Assembly (NCBI RefSeq): GCF_009730915.1
Contig: NC_052471.1
Coordinates: forward strand, 23,780,185-23,844,184
Direction of reading: 5' to 3'
Length of the DNA stretch: 64,000 nucleotides
Source: Dioscorea cayenensis subsp. rotundata
Taxonomy: Eukaryota; Streptophyta; Magnoliopsida; Dioscoreales; Dioscoreaceae
Part shown: one piece after another, positions 1 through 12,329 of the stretch
How positions within the stretch are numbered: position 1 is the stretch's first letter
Layout: each line of letters opens with the position of its first letter
Position numbers and translations under genes: made by a program
The notes under the pieces: model-generated
The model's input: the letters and a program-made list of their open reading frames with translations, nothing else
Told to the model about the DNA's origin: nothing
Databases searched by the model: none

Positions 1-1116
1 GCCGATGATCCGCAAGGCGAACTCCGGCCAAATGTTTGCCCGGGCGGTATTTCGTTAGATGCTGCTTACGCGGCGTGGCTCCGGCCGCCAGTAGCCGCCA
101 GCGACATCGCCTCGATCAATGAGGGTCGATCTCGCGGATCGAAAAGCGTTAGCGCCACCGCCACTTACAATGCCCCGCTCGCAGACGAAGTCGCTCGCAG
201 CGATTCAGCCTTTCGCCTGCCGGCAGTCCGCCCGTGGTGGCCGCCGCTCGGGACACGGGCCCGGGGACGCGCGTGGTCTCCTCATCGCTGGGCTCGGGGT
301 TCCGGGCGCGGGGTGTGGCGCCGCGCACGCTAGCTTGGATTCTAGCTAGAGGCGCTCACACCATAATCCTCTCGCATTTCAGGTTGAACTTTACTATGGT
401 GGCGCGGTCATCGGGTGAGGATAAAACTAACCTCGTCTCACGACGGTCTAAAACCCACTCACGCTCCTATTGGTGGGTGAACAATCCAACACTTGGTGAA
501 TTCTGCTTCATAATGATAGGAAGAGCCGACATTGAAGGATCAAAAAGTAACGCCGCTATGAACGCTACGCCACAAGCCGCTTATCCCTCGTGGTAACTTT
601 TTCTGACACCTCTAGCTTCAAATCTCAAGGGATAAAGGATCGATAGGCCACGCTTTCACGGTTCGTATTCATACTGGAAATCATAATCAAACGAGCTTTT
701 ACCCTTTTGTTCCACACGAGATTTGCTCTCGCTGAGCTCATCTTAGGACACCGCTGCTATCTTTTAACAGATGAAAGCCACCCCACCCAAACTCCCCACC
801 GACAATGTCTTCCACCCGGATCGGGCATGCCAAGGGCGCGGCCTTGAGCCAAAAGGAGGGGCAGAGCCCCGCCTCCGTCCACGGAATAAGTAAAAATAAC
901 GCTAAAAGTAGTGGTATTTCACTCCGCCCGAGGGCTCCCACTTATCCCACACCTCTCAAGTCATTTCACAAAGTCGGACTAGAATCAAGCTCAACAGGTC
1001 TTCTTTTCCTCACGATTCCGCCAAGCCCGTTCCCTTGGCTGTGGGTTCGCTGGATAGTAGACAGGGATAGTGGGAATCTCGTTAATCCATTCATGCGCAT
1101 CACTAATTAGATGATT

Positions 1117-1158
<42 letters not shown>

Positions 1159-1228
1159 CTTACTCCGCTGCTTGGTTGAATTTCTTCACTTTGACATTCG
1201 TAAAGCATCGACGTAAAATCACATTGCG
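1..1228 (-). pseudogene. 25S rRNA 3' portion, decayed rDNA fragment
   Basis: Read on the minus strand this is the last part of the large-subunit (25S) rRNA. Recognisable conserved blocks include the segments around 455-500, 600-780 and 960-1195. Compared with the usual plant 25S it carries many substitutions and small indels, and a conserved stretch that should lie near 370-400 is largely missing, so it is a pseudogene rather than a working unit. The first ~330 bases are GC-rich and fit the 25S 3' end and beyond only loosely. The 25S match stops at 1228 (plus-strand reading ends ATTGCG), where an LTR begins. The remainder of the rDNA unit is not seen in the window. Confidence 0.88.
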
Positions 1229-2951
1229 TGAGTGATAAGTGCTTGAGTGAATATGTTTTTTTATGCATGTTTTACATACATCGAGCATCATATTTTATAC
1301 TGGTTTATGTCTCATTTTCGTGTATTGGGTGTTCTTTTTATGCATGTAGGTTGTGAAGGCATTGGGATTTCAAAAGGGAGCTAAGATAGGCTATTATGGC
1401 ATAATATTGGGAGTTCTTGTACAACCAAGTTGGAAGACACAAGAGGAGTTCGTATGAGGAGATGTGTGCCAACTTCCATAGTTTTTGCAAGCCGTTATTA
1501 ATGGAAGGGCACAAAGGCAGCCATGTTCCACATTCTCCTCTTTGTAAAGATTTCAAGACCTTTCAAGACGCATTGATGAAGGAAAAGTCAGATAGCTCAC
1601 CATATGATCAGCAGTGCCCCGATCGCGGTGGCCTTAAGAGGAGAATGTTTATCGTATCAGAGAGCAATCATCGTAAAGGCATCATCGTAGCGTAATCACT
1701 CGCTCACATGGAAATTCCCGCAGCCCACGCGGGCACGTGGGGGCACGTGATGTACGCTGCCAGAGGCTATAAATACACCCTTTTGGCCGATTCTAAAGGG
1801 ACTTTTTATGGAGCTTTGAGCATAGACATTGAGAGAGAGATGGCTAGGGTTTGAGGAGAAGGTCTTCGCCGATTGATAGGGAGTTCTTCACCAACTTTGA
1901 TAGATTCCTTCGACGTCATAGCATTTTGGGGAGCCATTGGCAACCTAGCTTCGGAGAGGAATCCTTCAAGACGAGAACTACCAATCAAGGCCAATCCGCG
2001 CTGAATTCGAGGGGTTTTCTATGGGTTTTTATTGCTTTTCATTGTATTCATTATTGTTTTTGTAACTAGGCCCATGGAGGGCTAAACCCTAGTAGGTATT
2101 TGGGCATGTGAACCCTAAGATTTATATTTTTTTGGATTGATTCTCTTAATGTTTCTAGTTAATCCGAGTTCTCTTTGAGTTTTAATCTTGTGATTTAATT
2201 GCTTGCTAGTGTTGTTAATCCTTGTGGTTGATTTACATTGCATGATTTAATACTTTAATGTGTGAGGTCTACATTAGAGTTAGATTTCCAAGATTAAAGA
2301 GGGTTGAGAGGGTGAGCCTTGAGATGGAGGAGTGTCCCCTTTCCATTTCGATTGAGTGTTTCCTATCTCCGTATTCCATATTCTCTTTGCAATCATATTT
2401 GGTGTGAGGCGTGAGATTGTCTCGATTTCTCCGCCGACCTTGTAGGGGTTAGGATCCTTCACGGGAATTAGGGTTGGATCTACATTTAGGAATCGGTTTC
2501 ACTCTTAGGTTTCCTTTAGAGCATATTACGGTCATATGGGGTGTGAAGTGTTGAGATTGGTCGATTTCTCCACCGGACCTTGTAGGGGACTAGTGCCTTT
2601 TGCTTGGAGACAAGGATTGGTTATCGTTGGACTACCTCGACTCATTAGACCTCGATTCTAGAGCATTTAGTGAATCTTGAGCTTTTAAAGAAGATCTTAG
2701 GGGGATCATTGCCCCGAATACCTCATCCTTAGTGATTGAGACTCTTCTACTTTTATTTCTTGCATACTTGTTTGCTTTGCTTGCAATTAGTCTCACTTCA
2801 TTACATTAACTCGATTCCGACTAGATAATTGAGAAGTGGTTATTACTAGTACTTCCGCTCCTCGTGGATCTCGACTCACCCGACTCACCGGTAATTATTA
2901 CTCGACACCGCGACACTTCTGCGCTTTACGCACGCATATTCGGACGTGTCA
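1229..2951 (+). repeat. 5' LTR of the Athila-like element
   Basis: It starts TGAGTGATAAG directly after the 25S rDNA sequence and ends ACGTGTCA seven bases before the tRNA-Asp primer site. The 1723 bp length is typical of Athila LTRs. A TATA-like box (GCTATAAATAC) lies near 1768. If the rDNA flank is the target, the 5 bp duplication should be TTGCG (1224-1228). Its partner would lie past the 3' LTR, which is not in the window. Confidence 0.75.
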
Positions 2952-2957
2952 AGTTTT

Positions 2958-2975
2958 TGGCGCCGTTGCCGGGGA
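2958..2975 (+). promoter_or_regulatory. Primer-binding site, tRNA-Asp type
   Basis: TGGCGCCGTTGCCGGGGA is complementary to the 3' end of plant tRNA-Asp including CCA. It begins 6 bases after the LTR end and fixes both the LTR boundary and the plus orientation. Confidence 0.85.
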
Positions 2976-4159
2976 ACGGGATATTAGGAACACTAGGACT
3001 TGATTACTTTTAGTCATTCACATTTTTCTTTTTGCTTTTCTATCTCACACTTCTCTCTTCCGCATTTCTCGCTATTTTGTACCCTTGTTTCTTTCTCCTT
3101 ATTAAGTGAACAGTGATTCTTGGTTTTTCTTTATATTTCAGGACAATGTTGGACGAAGCATTGCTAATGGAGACAATAAAGGGGCAAATGGCATCTAATG
3201 AGAAAAATATAGAACAAGTTGTAGCATACCCTAGACTCGAAAGCAAGCTATATGATGAGGTTTTGGGGTTTAGGACAGCCAAGTGTAGAGATAGTTCAAG
3301 GACATGGAATATCTTATCAAGGGGCTGAATTGTCGAGCCTCGTTAGAAGACTCTCGACAAGTCTCGCATTTATGTCTTTTAAGAATGGAGCTCGAAAATA
3401 AACTAGCGTAAGTCTCCATATCTATTTCAAGTGGAAGTTGCAATCAAGGGCAATTGGGCCCCTCGAATCCGAGACAAGTGATGAAGATGAGACCATCTGT
3501 TGTAGTTGAATCAATATCATCAATCGAGGTTTGTAATTTGATGACCGAGTAAATGATGAAGATGTTTTGGGGGACCTTGGTGTGAGAGAGCTAGTGTAGG
3601 AGGTAATCGAGGAAGGAGTCAAGACACCTCGCAAGGGGTTTGAAGAAATCGATCGAAACAAGGAAAGGTAGCTGCGACAGTATGGAAGAACCCCCGAGTT
3701 AGAGCCGAAAAACATTACCTGAACATTTGGAGTATGCATTCCTCACCGACGGGTCAAAGTTGCCGTGATCATTGCTTCAAATCTTTCACTGAGCAAAAAG
3801 AGAAACTTGTCACCATGTTGAAGTTGCACAAAACAGCCATAGCTTGGAAAATCTCAGATATCAAGGGAATAAATCTTTCCTTTGCACTCACAAGATTTTT
3901 GATGGAAGATAATTACAAAACCGTGATTCAACCTCAACGAAGACTAAACCCGAATATGAAAGAGGTGGGTAAAAAGCGGAGGTTTTGAAACTTCTAGATG
4001 CGAGAATTATTTATCCCATTTCTGAGTAGTGTTTGGGTGAGCCCAAACACAAGTGGTACCAAAGAAGGATGGCACGACGGTGGTTAAAAATGAGCAAAAT
4101 GAATTAATTCCGACAAGAATGTTGACGGGTGGCGTAGTCGGTATTGATTATCGAGATTG

Positions 4160-6628
4160 AATGATGCCACAAGGAAGGATCACTTTCCATTGCCATTCAT
4201 TGATCAAAATGTTAGAATCGATTAGCTGGCCACAAATTCTATTGTTTTCTAGATGGTATGTCGGGATATTTTCAAATTCCACTGCCCCCGAGGACCAAGA
4301 GAAAACAACCTTTACATGTCCTTTTTGGTACTTTTTGCTTTATAGATCGACATGCCATTCGGACTTTGTAACGCCCCCGCTTACCTTCCAAAGATGTATC
4401 GACGCTATTTTTGACGACTTGGTAGAAGATGTAATGGAGGTTTTAATGGATGATTTTTCGGTTTTCGGAAATTCTTTCGAGACATGCTTGAAAAATTTTG
4501 AGAAGGTGCTTATGCGTGTGAAGAGACGAATTTGGCTTGAATTGGGAGAAATGCCACTTCATGGTCCAAGAGGGAATTGTTCTTGGTCATAAAATTTCTA
4601 GCCAAGGAATTGAAGTTGATCAGGCAAAAATCGAAACCATCGAAAAACTACCTCCTCCAACTAATGTCAAGGCAATTAGGAGTTTCTTGGGCTATGGTGT
4701 TTCTATCACGATCTCATCAAAGATTTTTCGAAAAATAGCTCAGACTGCTGACCAAGTTGTTGGAGAAAGATGTCCCATTTGAGTTTAATGATGCTTGTTT
4801 GCTTTGCCTTCAACATTTTAAAAGAAAAACTCGTGACAAGCACCAATCCTTATCTCACCGCATTGAACCTTCCCTTTGAACTTATGTGTGATGCTAGTGA
4901 TCATGCCGTGGGGGCTGTTCTAGGCCAAAGAAAAAGATAAACATTTTCAGCCCATTTATTATGCGAACAAGAGTTTGACTAAGTGCCCAAGAGAACTACA
5001 CAACTACGGAGAAAGAATTGTTGATCGAAGTTTTTGCATTTGACAAATTCAGATCATACCTCATTCTTTCACAAGTGGTTGTCTTCTACAGATCATTCAC
5101 GCTACGCTATCTAATGAACAACATGGCGGCCAAGGTCGATCTGCTGGGTATTGTTATCAGTAGGAATTTGATGTTGAGATTAGGACAAGAAAGGGAGTAA
5201 AATGTGGTCGCAGCATCACCTTTCTCGACTTTGAAGGTGTAGAAGAAGAAGGGTCATGGAAGATTGACATTAATGATGCGCTTCCCGAGGAGCATTTGGT
5301 ATAACTGCAGGAAATTTCAGAAGTTGATACCCCCGTGGTTCACTGATTTCGCCAATTATTTATCGGGGAAAGTTCTACCTAGAGGATTTTCTTTTCAACA
5401 AAGGGAAGAAATTCTTTGCCGAATTTGAAGCATTTTTCTTGGGAGGATCCTTATCTTTTCGTGATATGTGCAGACCATATCGCAGGGTAAGATGTGTCTC
5501 ACAAAAAGAAGGGATGGGATATTTTAGCTCATTGTCACTGGGACCGGTGGGTGGTCATTATGCTCGTGGAGAACGGCCGAAAAGGTCCCTGCAGCACATG
5601 GTTTTTATTGGCCAACGTTATTTCAAGATGCAAGACAATTTGTACAATGTTGTGATAGCTGCCAAAGAGCAGTGGAATTTGTCTAAACGTGATGAGATGC
5701 CGCAAAATCCAATGCGCTTTTGTGAGGTTTTTGATGTGGGGTATTGACTTTATGGGGAGCCATTTCCTAGCTCCAATGGGAATCGCTATATCTTGGTCGC
5801 AGTGGACTATGTGTCTAAGTGGGTCGAGGCTCAAGCCTTCCCTACAAAATGATGCTAGAACGGTAGTCAAATTCCTCAAGAAATTGTTCACCGGTTCGGA
5901 CACCTAGGATCATCATAAGTGATCGCAGGGACTCACTTTGCAATGCACAACTTGAGAAAATTCTGAAAAAGATATGGAGTGAACCATCGCTCTTGCTACT
6001 CCGTGATCATCCGCAAAACAAGTGGGATAGTGCAGAGGTAACCAATAGAGAGTTGAAGAGAATTTTTGTCCAAGTCGGGTGGAGCACAATGAAAGATTAG
6101 ATGACACGCTAGGCATACCGGACAGCATATACAAAAACTGTGGGGGACCACACCATATAACTTAGTCTATGGGAAAGCATGCCATCTACTCGAGTAGAAC
6201 TTGAGCACAAGGCATATTAGCAATTAAAAGCAATGAATTCTCAGCCTTTTCCCGGCCGGTGACCAAAGAAAGTTGAAAATTGAATGAGTTAGATGAATGG
6301 CAGCTTGAGAGCTTAGTGAAAATGCACGTAATCTACAAAGAAAGGATACGCTCTATGGCATGATAAGCACATTGATCAGCACAAGGACTTCAAAGTAGGT
6401 GATCGAGTGTTACTCTTCAATTCTCGATTGAAGTTATTCCCGGGGAAACTAAAGTCAAGATGGTCAAGACCATTTGAGGTCACTCAAGTATTTCAACACG
6501 GCGCAATCGAAATCACTCACCCGGAGAAGGGAACCTTCAAGGTAAATGGACATAGGTTAAAACCTTACTTTGAGGGAGAGGTGCAAGATGCTAATAAAGA
6601 GGTTTTCCATCTTTATGATCCACCATGA
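4160..6628 (+). pseudogene. Pol region of the Athila-like element (RT, RNase H, integrase remains)
   Basis: The reverse transcriptase core is recognisable at 4161-4782, including the DD-containing motif (residues MDDFSVFG near 4447). RNase H-like sequence follows to about 5200. Integrase remains run from about 5540, and an integrase C-terminal segment is readable at 6407-6628 (motif VNGHRLKPY). The order RT-RNase H-integrase confirms Ty3/gypsy. The region is a fossil with many breaks and cannot encode a working polyprotein. Confidence 0.8.
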
Positions 6629-9600
6629 GGTAAGGATAGGTACGCCAAGCTTTAGTGACGCTAAAACAAGCACTTTGGAGGCAACCCAAGTTTTTAGTTA
6701 GTTTTTAGACTTGAAATTTAATTTCCGCAGTATAATATCTCCATGAGTGTGTGCCTTAATCAATTTTTGTTGTTTGGCCGTGTTTTCTATGAAATTTTTC
6801 GGTGATATGCATTATTTTTCATGTGTATGACATGGTTTAGGGTGTTTCCAATGTTAAATGTCGTGAATAGCTTGGTGTCAATTTGGAGTTTTAGGCCCTT
6901 AGTGGACCCGGCTCAGAGAAATCTCAAGACCTCGACGCCGTCAAGGTGGAATTTCCACGCCGGTCGCGTACAAGACTCCACGCTGGGGAGTGGCAAATCC
7001 ACACCCCTACGTGCCTATAAGAATGTGAAGGGGCACTATTCATCATCTTCCATTTTAAAGAACCCTTTCATCTTCCATTTTTTCACTCCTATAAACTCAA
7101 GTTTTGATCTCTAAAACCATTTGTTTTCAATTCCTTGGGGATTAGAAGTGATTTGCCTGAGTTTGTACCGATTTTTCTTTCTCCAATTTGTCTCCGTAAG
7201 CTCCTCACTTTCTCCCATCCTTTCCATGTTCTTCAAGGCTGCCTTTCATGGGAGTTTTCATGGCATTTGTGTGCTATTTTTCATCAGGAAACTGGGCAAG
7301 TTGTGACACCTAAATGAAATGCTTGAGAATGACGCGTGATGGCGGAGCCCAACCCGCGAAATCGCCGAGTCAAGCGCCCACGCGCGCCGCGCGGCTTTGC
7401 CCACACGCCCGCTGGCACGGGCTGCCGCAGGCCACGCGGCTCCGCCGCGGCCCCCTAGCGGCCGACGCCGGCCCAAACGGCGCCTGCTGCGGCTCGGGCG
7501 CGAGGGCGCGTGCAACTCGCCGGTCATGGCGCGGCCCTCGCCACGCACGCACTGCCAGCGGCCGGGCTCCACGCGGGCGCTGCGCAGGCTCGCCGCCAGC
7601 CGCCACCATTGGCACAAGGCACCAGCGGCCACCGCCCGCTATCGGCCCAAGCTGCCAGCGCTGCTACCGCAGCCTCGCGCGCCGCGTGGCTCACCCACGC
7701 GCGCTGCCGCCACCCGGCCGAGATAGCACGCGCACGCGGGCGTTGCGTCTCGTCGACGCGCTCGTACTGGACAGCAGGCCGAATGGCCTTGTTTTCTCCG
7801 ACTCCCGCACGCGCCTCGCTGCGTGCTCGCTTTATACACCGTGATACATGCCGAATCGATGTGCGCGCGCTTTTCGTCGAGATATGGCACCGCAGCATCA
7901 AGAGATTGGCCTGCAAACGCCCCGCCATGACGTGGAGCCGACTCCACCACCAGAGGGAATTCCCTGACCCCATCTCATCAAGAACGCCCGAGCGCCCCTC
8001 CAATCTCAAAGATTGGACACCACGATTTATTGGATCGGGACGCATCTAGAGGATAATATTGGTCTGCACAAGAGGCCAAAGAGCTAGTTAGTGTGGTTGG
8101 TCGGGACCGATTGCTCGCCATTCAGGAGCCCGCCGATATCCAGATACCACCTTGGAGGTTCTTGGCCTCTGCTTTCTCCTCAACGATCGTGATGTAGTTG
8201 ATACCAGCTTTGACACTCGGAGGATGCCATTTGTCTCGAGCCTTGGTCACCGCAGATGGGGATGTCTTTGACCTCAGCGCCTCGATATATCTTTGGGTTA
8301 TACGATCGTGACTATACCTGATACCATCGAGTACACATGTACCTCCTCACCGATTACTCAGCGGTATCACAACAACAGCCTTTTCCATGACTCATGCGAG
8401 CGCCATCAATCACTCCTCCGTGCCACCGAAGGTCTGCTGCCCTCACCCCACCGCGCGATGCAGACATTCACGCCAGGCTCGCCCGTCCGCAGTGACAGCC
8501 TGGGAGATGGTACCGTCTCACTTCTGCAGGATGTGATCTTTTGTACCTCCATTCCGGCTTTTGGTCCATGGAGCCGCTTCCACCTAGGGATTTGCGGGTC
8601 GCCGATTACTTTCGCCATCGTACGAGTGAGTACTCGCGGTTGGGAGCATTGTTCAAGGGACCCTAAGTACTACCCATCTCCATGTTCAAGATGGGTCTCG
8701 ATCCGCTCGGTCAGGCGAGGAGAGGGTCAGGTGAGCGCCACCACTGTCGGTTACTACTCCGCTTGATGGGCATTGTCAGAGACGACGAGCTCGTGTGGAT
8801 ACGGCGATTAGTGGAGCCGCCATCCTGAGGCCCACGAGGAGCCTCGGGCCGAGGCTCACAGCGGCACCATCATCCGGCACGCCTGGAGCCTGCGGATCAC
8901 CGAGGCAAAGACCGACCAGCATCCATCGATCCGGTAGTCATCCACCTCTCGAGTACACGAGCGCCGCCTCGGGTTCACTCGAGACGCTTTCGCCATACCA
9001 TCTCGAGTAACGAGAGCGGATTCGATCGACTTGAATCGGGATTCGGAAGCAGACTGGATCGAGGAGGTCTCATCCGCTTGCACGAAATAAGGTCCACAGG
9101 CTAAAGACTAAAGACTACCTCTCCAGATGCCGACGCTTGAGGCGCAAGCATTCATGAGACTTTTTATTTTGGTTCATTTTATGCTTTTTAAGTGTGTTTC
9201 ATCTTTAGTTTGTGGACTTTTGAGCTCGTAGGTTTCACCTTCCGAGAGTTATCTTTATGCTTTCGCTATTTGTTATTTGCTCCGGTATCTGTGATTCCCT
9301 ATTTTGTTGAGATTTCCATCAACTCCTCGTATCTCGCAGGCTTTGGCTTCCTTTTGAGAGTGATGTTGTTGATGTTTTAGTCACAGACACGATCATGCAC
9401 GATCTCCATGGTCGTGTGGAGCCTGCACAACCGCTGCTAACGCGGCCCTTGAGATAGACTTCTCACCAAATGTCTATGAGGGATTCAGAGTATTGTTTCT
9501 AATTGCATTCCCGCACACATGCTGTTGCTTTCTATCGATACTATATTTTATTAGGTGTTTACATGTGTACATCGAGGGCAATGTACATCTTAAGTGTGAG

Positions 9601-10089
9601 GGTCTCACTATACATGACTGATAGCTTTGTGCTTTTCAAGAGCACGCTCAAGTAATAGTGAAGGTTCGCCTCGATTAGGTTAAGAGTTTAATTTCGAAGG
9701 TTTTGGAGGTTGTGAACATTAGATTTTACTTCATGCTTTGAAGTTTTCATCCAATTTTCTTGCGTATATTTGTTGTCCGATTGCTTTTTGTGCAATCAAG
9801 CCTCGCCCATTAGACCTCATGAAGACTTCTAGTTCATTATGTTTGGGACTTTAGTGCTAGTTCTTTAGAAAAAAAAAAAGAAAAAAAAAGAGTGAGAAAA
9901 GAGAAATGGAGATTGTTTGTTGCTCTGTAATAGGGTGGAAAGAGCTACCACCCATGATGTGGGAAGTGTAGCTACCTCATAAGTCGGATACTTGTTATGC
10001 CCTAATGAGAGAGAGCTGTCCCATGGGATGTGTGTGGAAAGCTACCATCCCAGTAGAAAGAGCTACCACTGGAAGTGTGAAAGCCACTC
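6629..10089 (+). other. 3' region of the Athila-like element: leader, GC-rich tract, polypurine tail
   Basis: After integrase comes a block with GGAGGCAACCCAAG near 6678, which is typical of this element group, then a TATA-like CCTATAAGAATG near 7013. The GC-rich tract at about 7320-8050 is compositionally unlike everything around it. It has long open frames on both strands, but none reads like a known protein, and the openness follows from GC content. From about 9120 the sequence is T-rich, with a CATCGAGGGCAATGTACA block near 9570 and A-rich polypurine runs near 9870-9905. Short diverged repeats of GAGCTACCAC follow at 9940-10085. Confidence 0.5.
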
Positions 10090-11089
10090 NNNNNNNNNNN
10101 NNNNNNNNNNNNNNNNNNNNNNNNNNNNNNNNNNNNNNNNNNNNNNNNNNNNNNNNNNNNNNNNNNNNNNNNNNNNNNNNNNNNNNNNNNNNNNNNNNNN
10201 NNNNNNNNNNNNNNNNNNNNNNNNNNNNNNNNNNNNNNNNNNNNNNNNNNNNNNNNNNNNNNNNNNNNNNNNNNNNNNNNNNNNNNNNNNNNNNNNNNNN
10301 NNNNNNNNNNNNNNNNNNNNNNNNNNNNNNNNNNNNNNNNNNNNNNNNNNNNNNNNNNNNNNNNNNNNNNNNNNNNNNNNNNNNNNNNNNNNNNNNNNNN
10401 NNNNNNNNNNNNNNNNNNNNNNNNNNNNNNNNNNNNNNNNNNNNNNNNNNNNNNNNNNNNNNNNNNNNNNNNNNNNNNNNNNNNNNNNNNNNNNNNNNNN
10501 NNNNNNNNNNNNNNNNNNNNNNNNNNNNNNNNNNNNNNNNNNNNNNNNNNNNNNNNNNNNNNNNNNNNNNNNNNNNNNNNNNNNNNNNNNNNNNNNNNNN
10601 NNNNNNNNNNNNNNNNNNNNNNNNNNNNNNNNNNNNNNNNNNNNNNNNNNNNNNNNNNNNNNNNNNNNNNNNNNNNNNNNNNNNNNNNNNNNNNNNNNNN
10701 NNNNNNNNNNNNNNNNNNNNNNNNNNNNNNNNNNNNNNNNNNNNNNNNNNNNNNNNNNNNNNNNNNNNNNNNNNNNNNNNNNNNNNNNNNNNNNNNNNNN
10801 NNNNNNNNNNNNNNNNNNNNNNNNNNNNNNNNNNNNNNNNNNNNNNNNNNNNNNNNNNNNNNNNNNNNNNNNNNNNNNNNNNNNNNNNNNNNNNNNNNNN
10901 NNNNNNNNNNNNNNNNNNNNNNNNNNNNNNNNNNNNNNNNNNNNNNNNNNNNNNNNNNNNNNNNNNNNNNNNNNNNNNNNNNNNNNNNNNNNNNNNNNNN
11001 NNNNNNNNNNNNNNNNNNNNNNNNNNNNNNNNNNNNNNNNNNNNNNNNNNNNNNNNNNNNNNNNNNNNNNNNNNNNNNNNNNNNNNNNN
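10090..11089. other. Assembly gap, 1000 N
   Basis: The run is exactly 1000 undetermined bases, a placeholder size. The true distance, and even whether both sides are adjacent, is unknown. The Athila-like 3' LTR may be inside it. Confidence 0.99.
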
Positions 11090-12248
11090 ACTTATGAATG
11101 AGTGTGAATTAAAGTGCAAAAATAATGTTTATTTATATTGCCTTTAAAGTAAGTGCTCCTAAGTGCATTCAAGTTCTATAATTACAAAGGCTCTTTTAAT
11201 TACTACAACAAAAGGTTTTTTTTTTTTGTGTTAATTATATATTACAGTGTTTGTGTATAGCACATAATAATGGGATATGCTTATATAATCCTTTGTGTAT
11301 GTGGTTAATGGGAAAAGTAATGTAGATTAACTTTGATTAAGTTACTATAATGGGAAAAGTAACCGGATTAATGTAAACTAAAATGTAGAAATATATACAT
11401 GTATGAAACCAATATTCTTCATTATTTGATTTTCTGATTACTTGCCAAGTATAATTGTGGTTGTCATCTACTTTTAGTGTTTTTGATTTTGAAACCTCAT
11501 GTTTTTCATTTATTTTTTCTCCTTGTCTTTTAATTTATACATTCCTTGTCATGATGCCAATTGCATTAAGACTGGCAACATCTACATTATCTTGCCAATG
11601 ACAAAATTAAAGCTTTTGTTTTTAGATTGTCCTAATGCATTATGTTCTTCCAAGTGTTTCTAGATACTTTTGCTCATATTAAAGAATAGGTAGGCTATTC
11701 TTTTTTGCTTCCTAAAGCAATAGCATTATTATGCTTTGAAGGCCTATTAGCTTATTATCACATCCAAATAACAAACACTATGACCATTTCATCATTCACA
11801 AAAAAACTAAAAATATTCAGTTAATAATAGCATTATTATGCTTTGAAGGCTTCTTTTGCTCCTTCCATATATATTATCCTATACCATTCTCTAATGCCTA
11901 TGTTACTGAACATAGGCACATGATTTGTAGCTCATAAAATAAGGCTTAGCTAGTTTGCCCAACATATTTGTATTTTATTTTGAATCTAAAAGACAACATT
12001 TGGTAGAAGTTTCTTGAAGACATAAAGTGTTAGTGGATTGGATTAAGTTAGATATGATACTTGGAATTAACAATACTTGAGTCATATGGATTGGCACTAG
12101 TTATCTCAGTTATCAACATTTAGTAATTTCTAGCGTACATATTTTCTTTCTGAATAAACTTATTATGTATTTTCTTCTTGAATGCTAGTGATGCTATATG
12201 AATCTTCTGTTTGCATACTAGTGTTGTGGTACCAATTTTACTAGCAAC
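11090..12248. other. AT-rich stretch without a recognisable gene
   Basis: I see no coding exon. A 25 bp direct repeat (core AGCATTATTATGCTTTGAAG) occurs at 11719-11743 and 11826-11850. The stretch may be the 5' non-coding part of the MULE that follows. Confidence 0.5.
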
Positions 12249-12329
12249 ATGGTTTTTTTTTTAATTAATCTAAAGGTGGTTTGTATACCTAGCATCATTT
12301 TTTTAATATCCTATTTTGATAATAGTGTC

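Larger units (their letters stand above)
1229..10089 (+). mobile_element. Athila-like Ty3/gypsy retrotransposon, broken fossil, 3' end lost in gap
   Basis: The parts run in plus-strand order: a 1.7 kb 5' LTR, a primer-binding site matching the 3' end of plant tRNA-Asp, a decayed gag-like stretch (about 3.0-3.9 kb), reverse transcriptase (4.16-4.78 kb), RNase H (4.8-5.2 kb), integrase (5.5-6.6 kb), then a long 3' region with its own TATA-like motif near 7015, a GC-rich tract, and a T/A-rich tail with polypurine runs near 9870. The tRNA-Asp primer site, large LTR and long post-integrase region point to the Athila/Tat side of Ty3/gypsy. No 3' LTR is seen before the N gap. The coding part is broken in well over ten places and the copy looks old. 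Confidence 0.8.

Noticed and set aside
1-1110. Open frames on both strands in the rDNA part
   Set aside because: They lie on 25S rRNA sequence and are chance frames.
7258-8049. Overlapping GC-rich frames (up to about 180 residues) as a possible new gene
   Set aside because: Frames are open on both strands because of GC content. No domain is readable, and the tract lies inside the broken Athila-like element.
9992-11147. Long frames of about 370 residues around 10-11 kb
   Set aside because: They are almost entirely unknown residues from the 1000 N gap.
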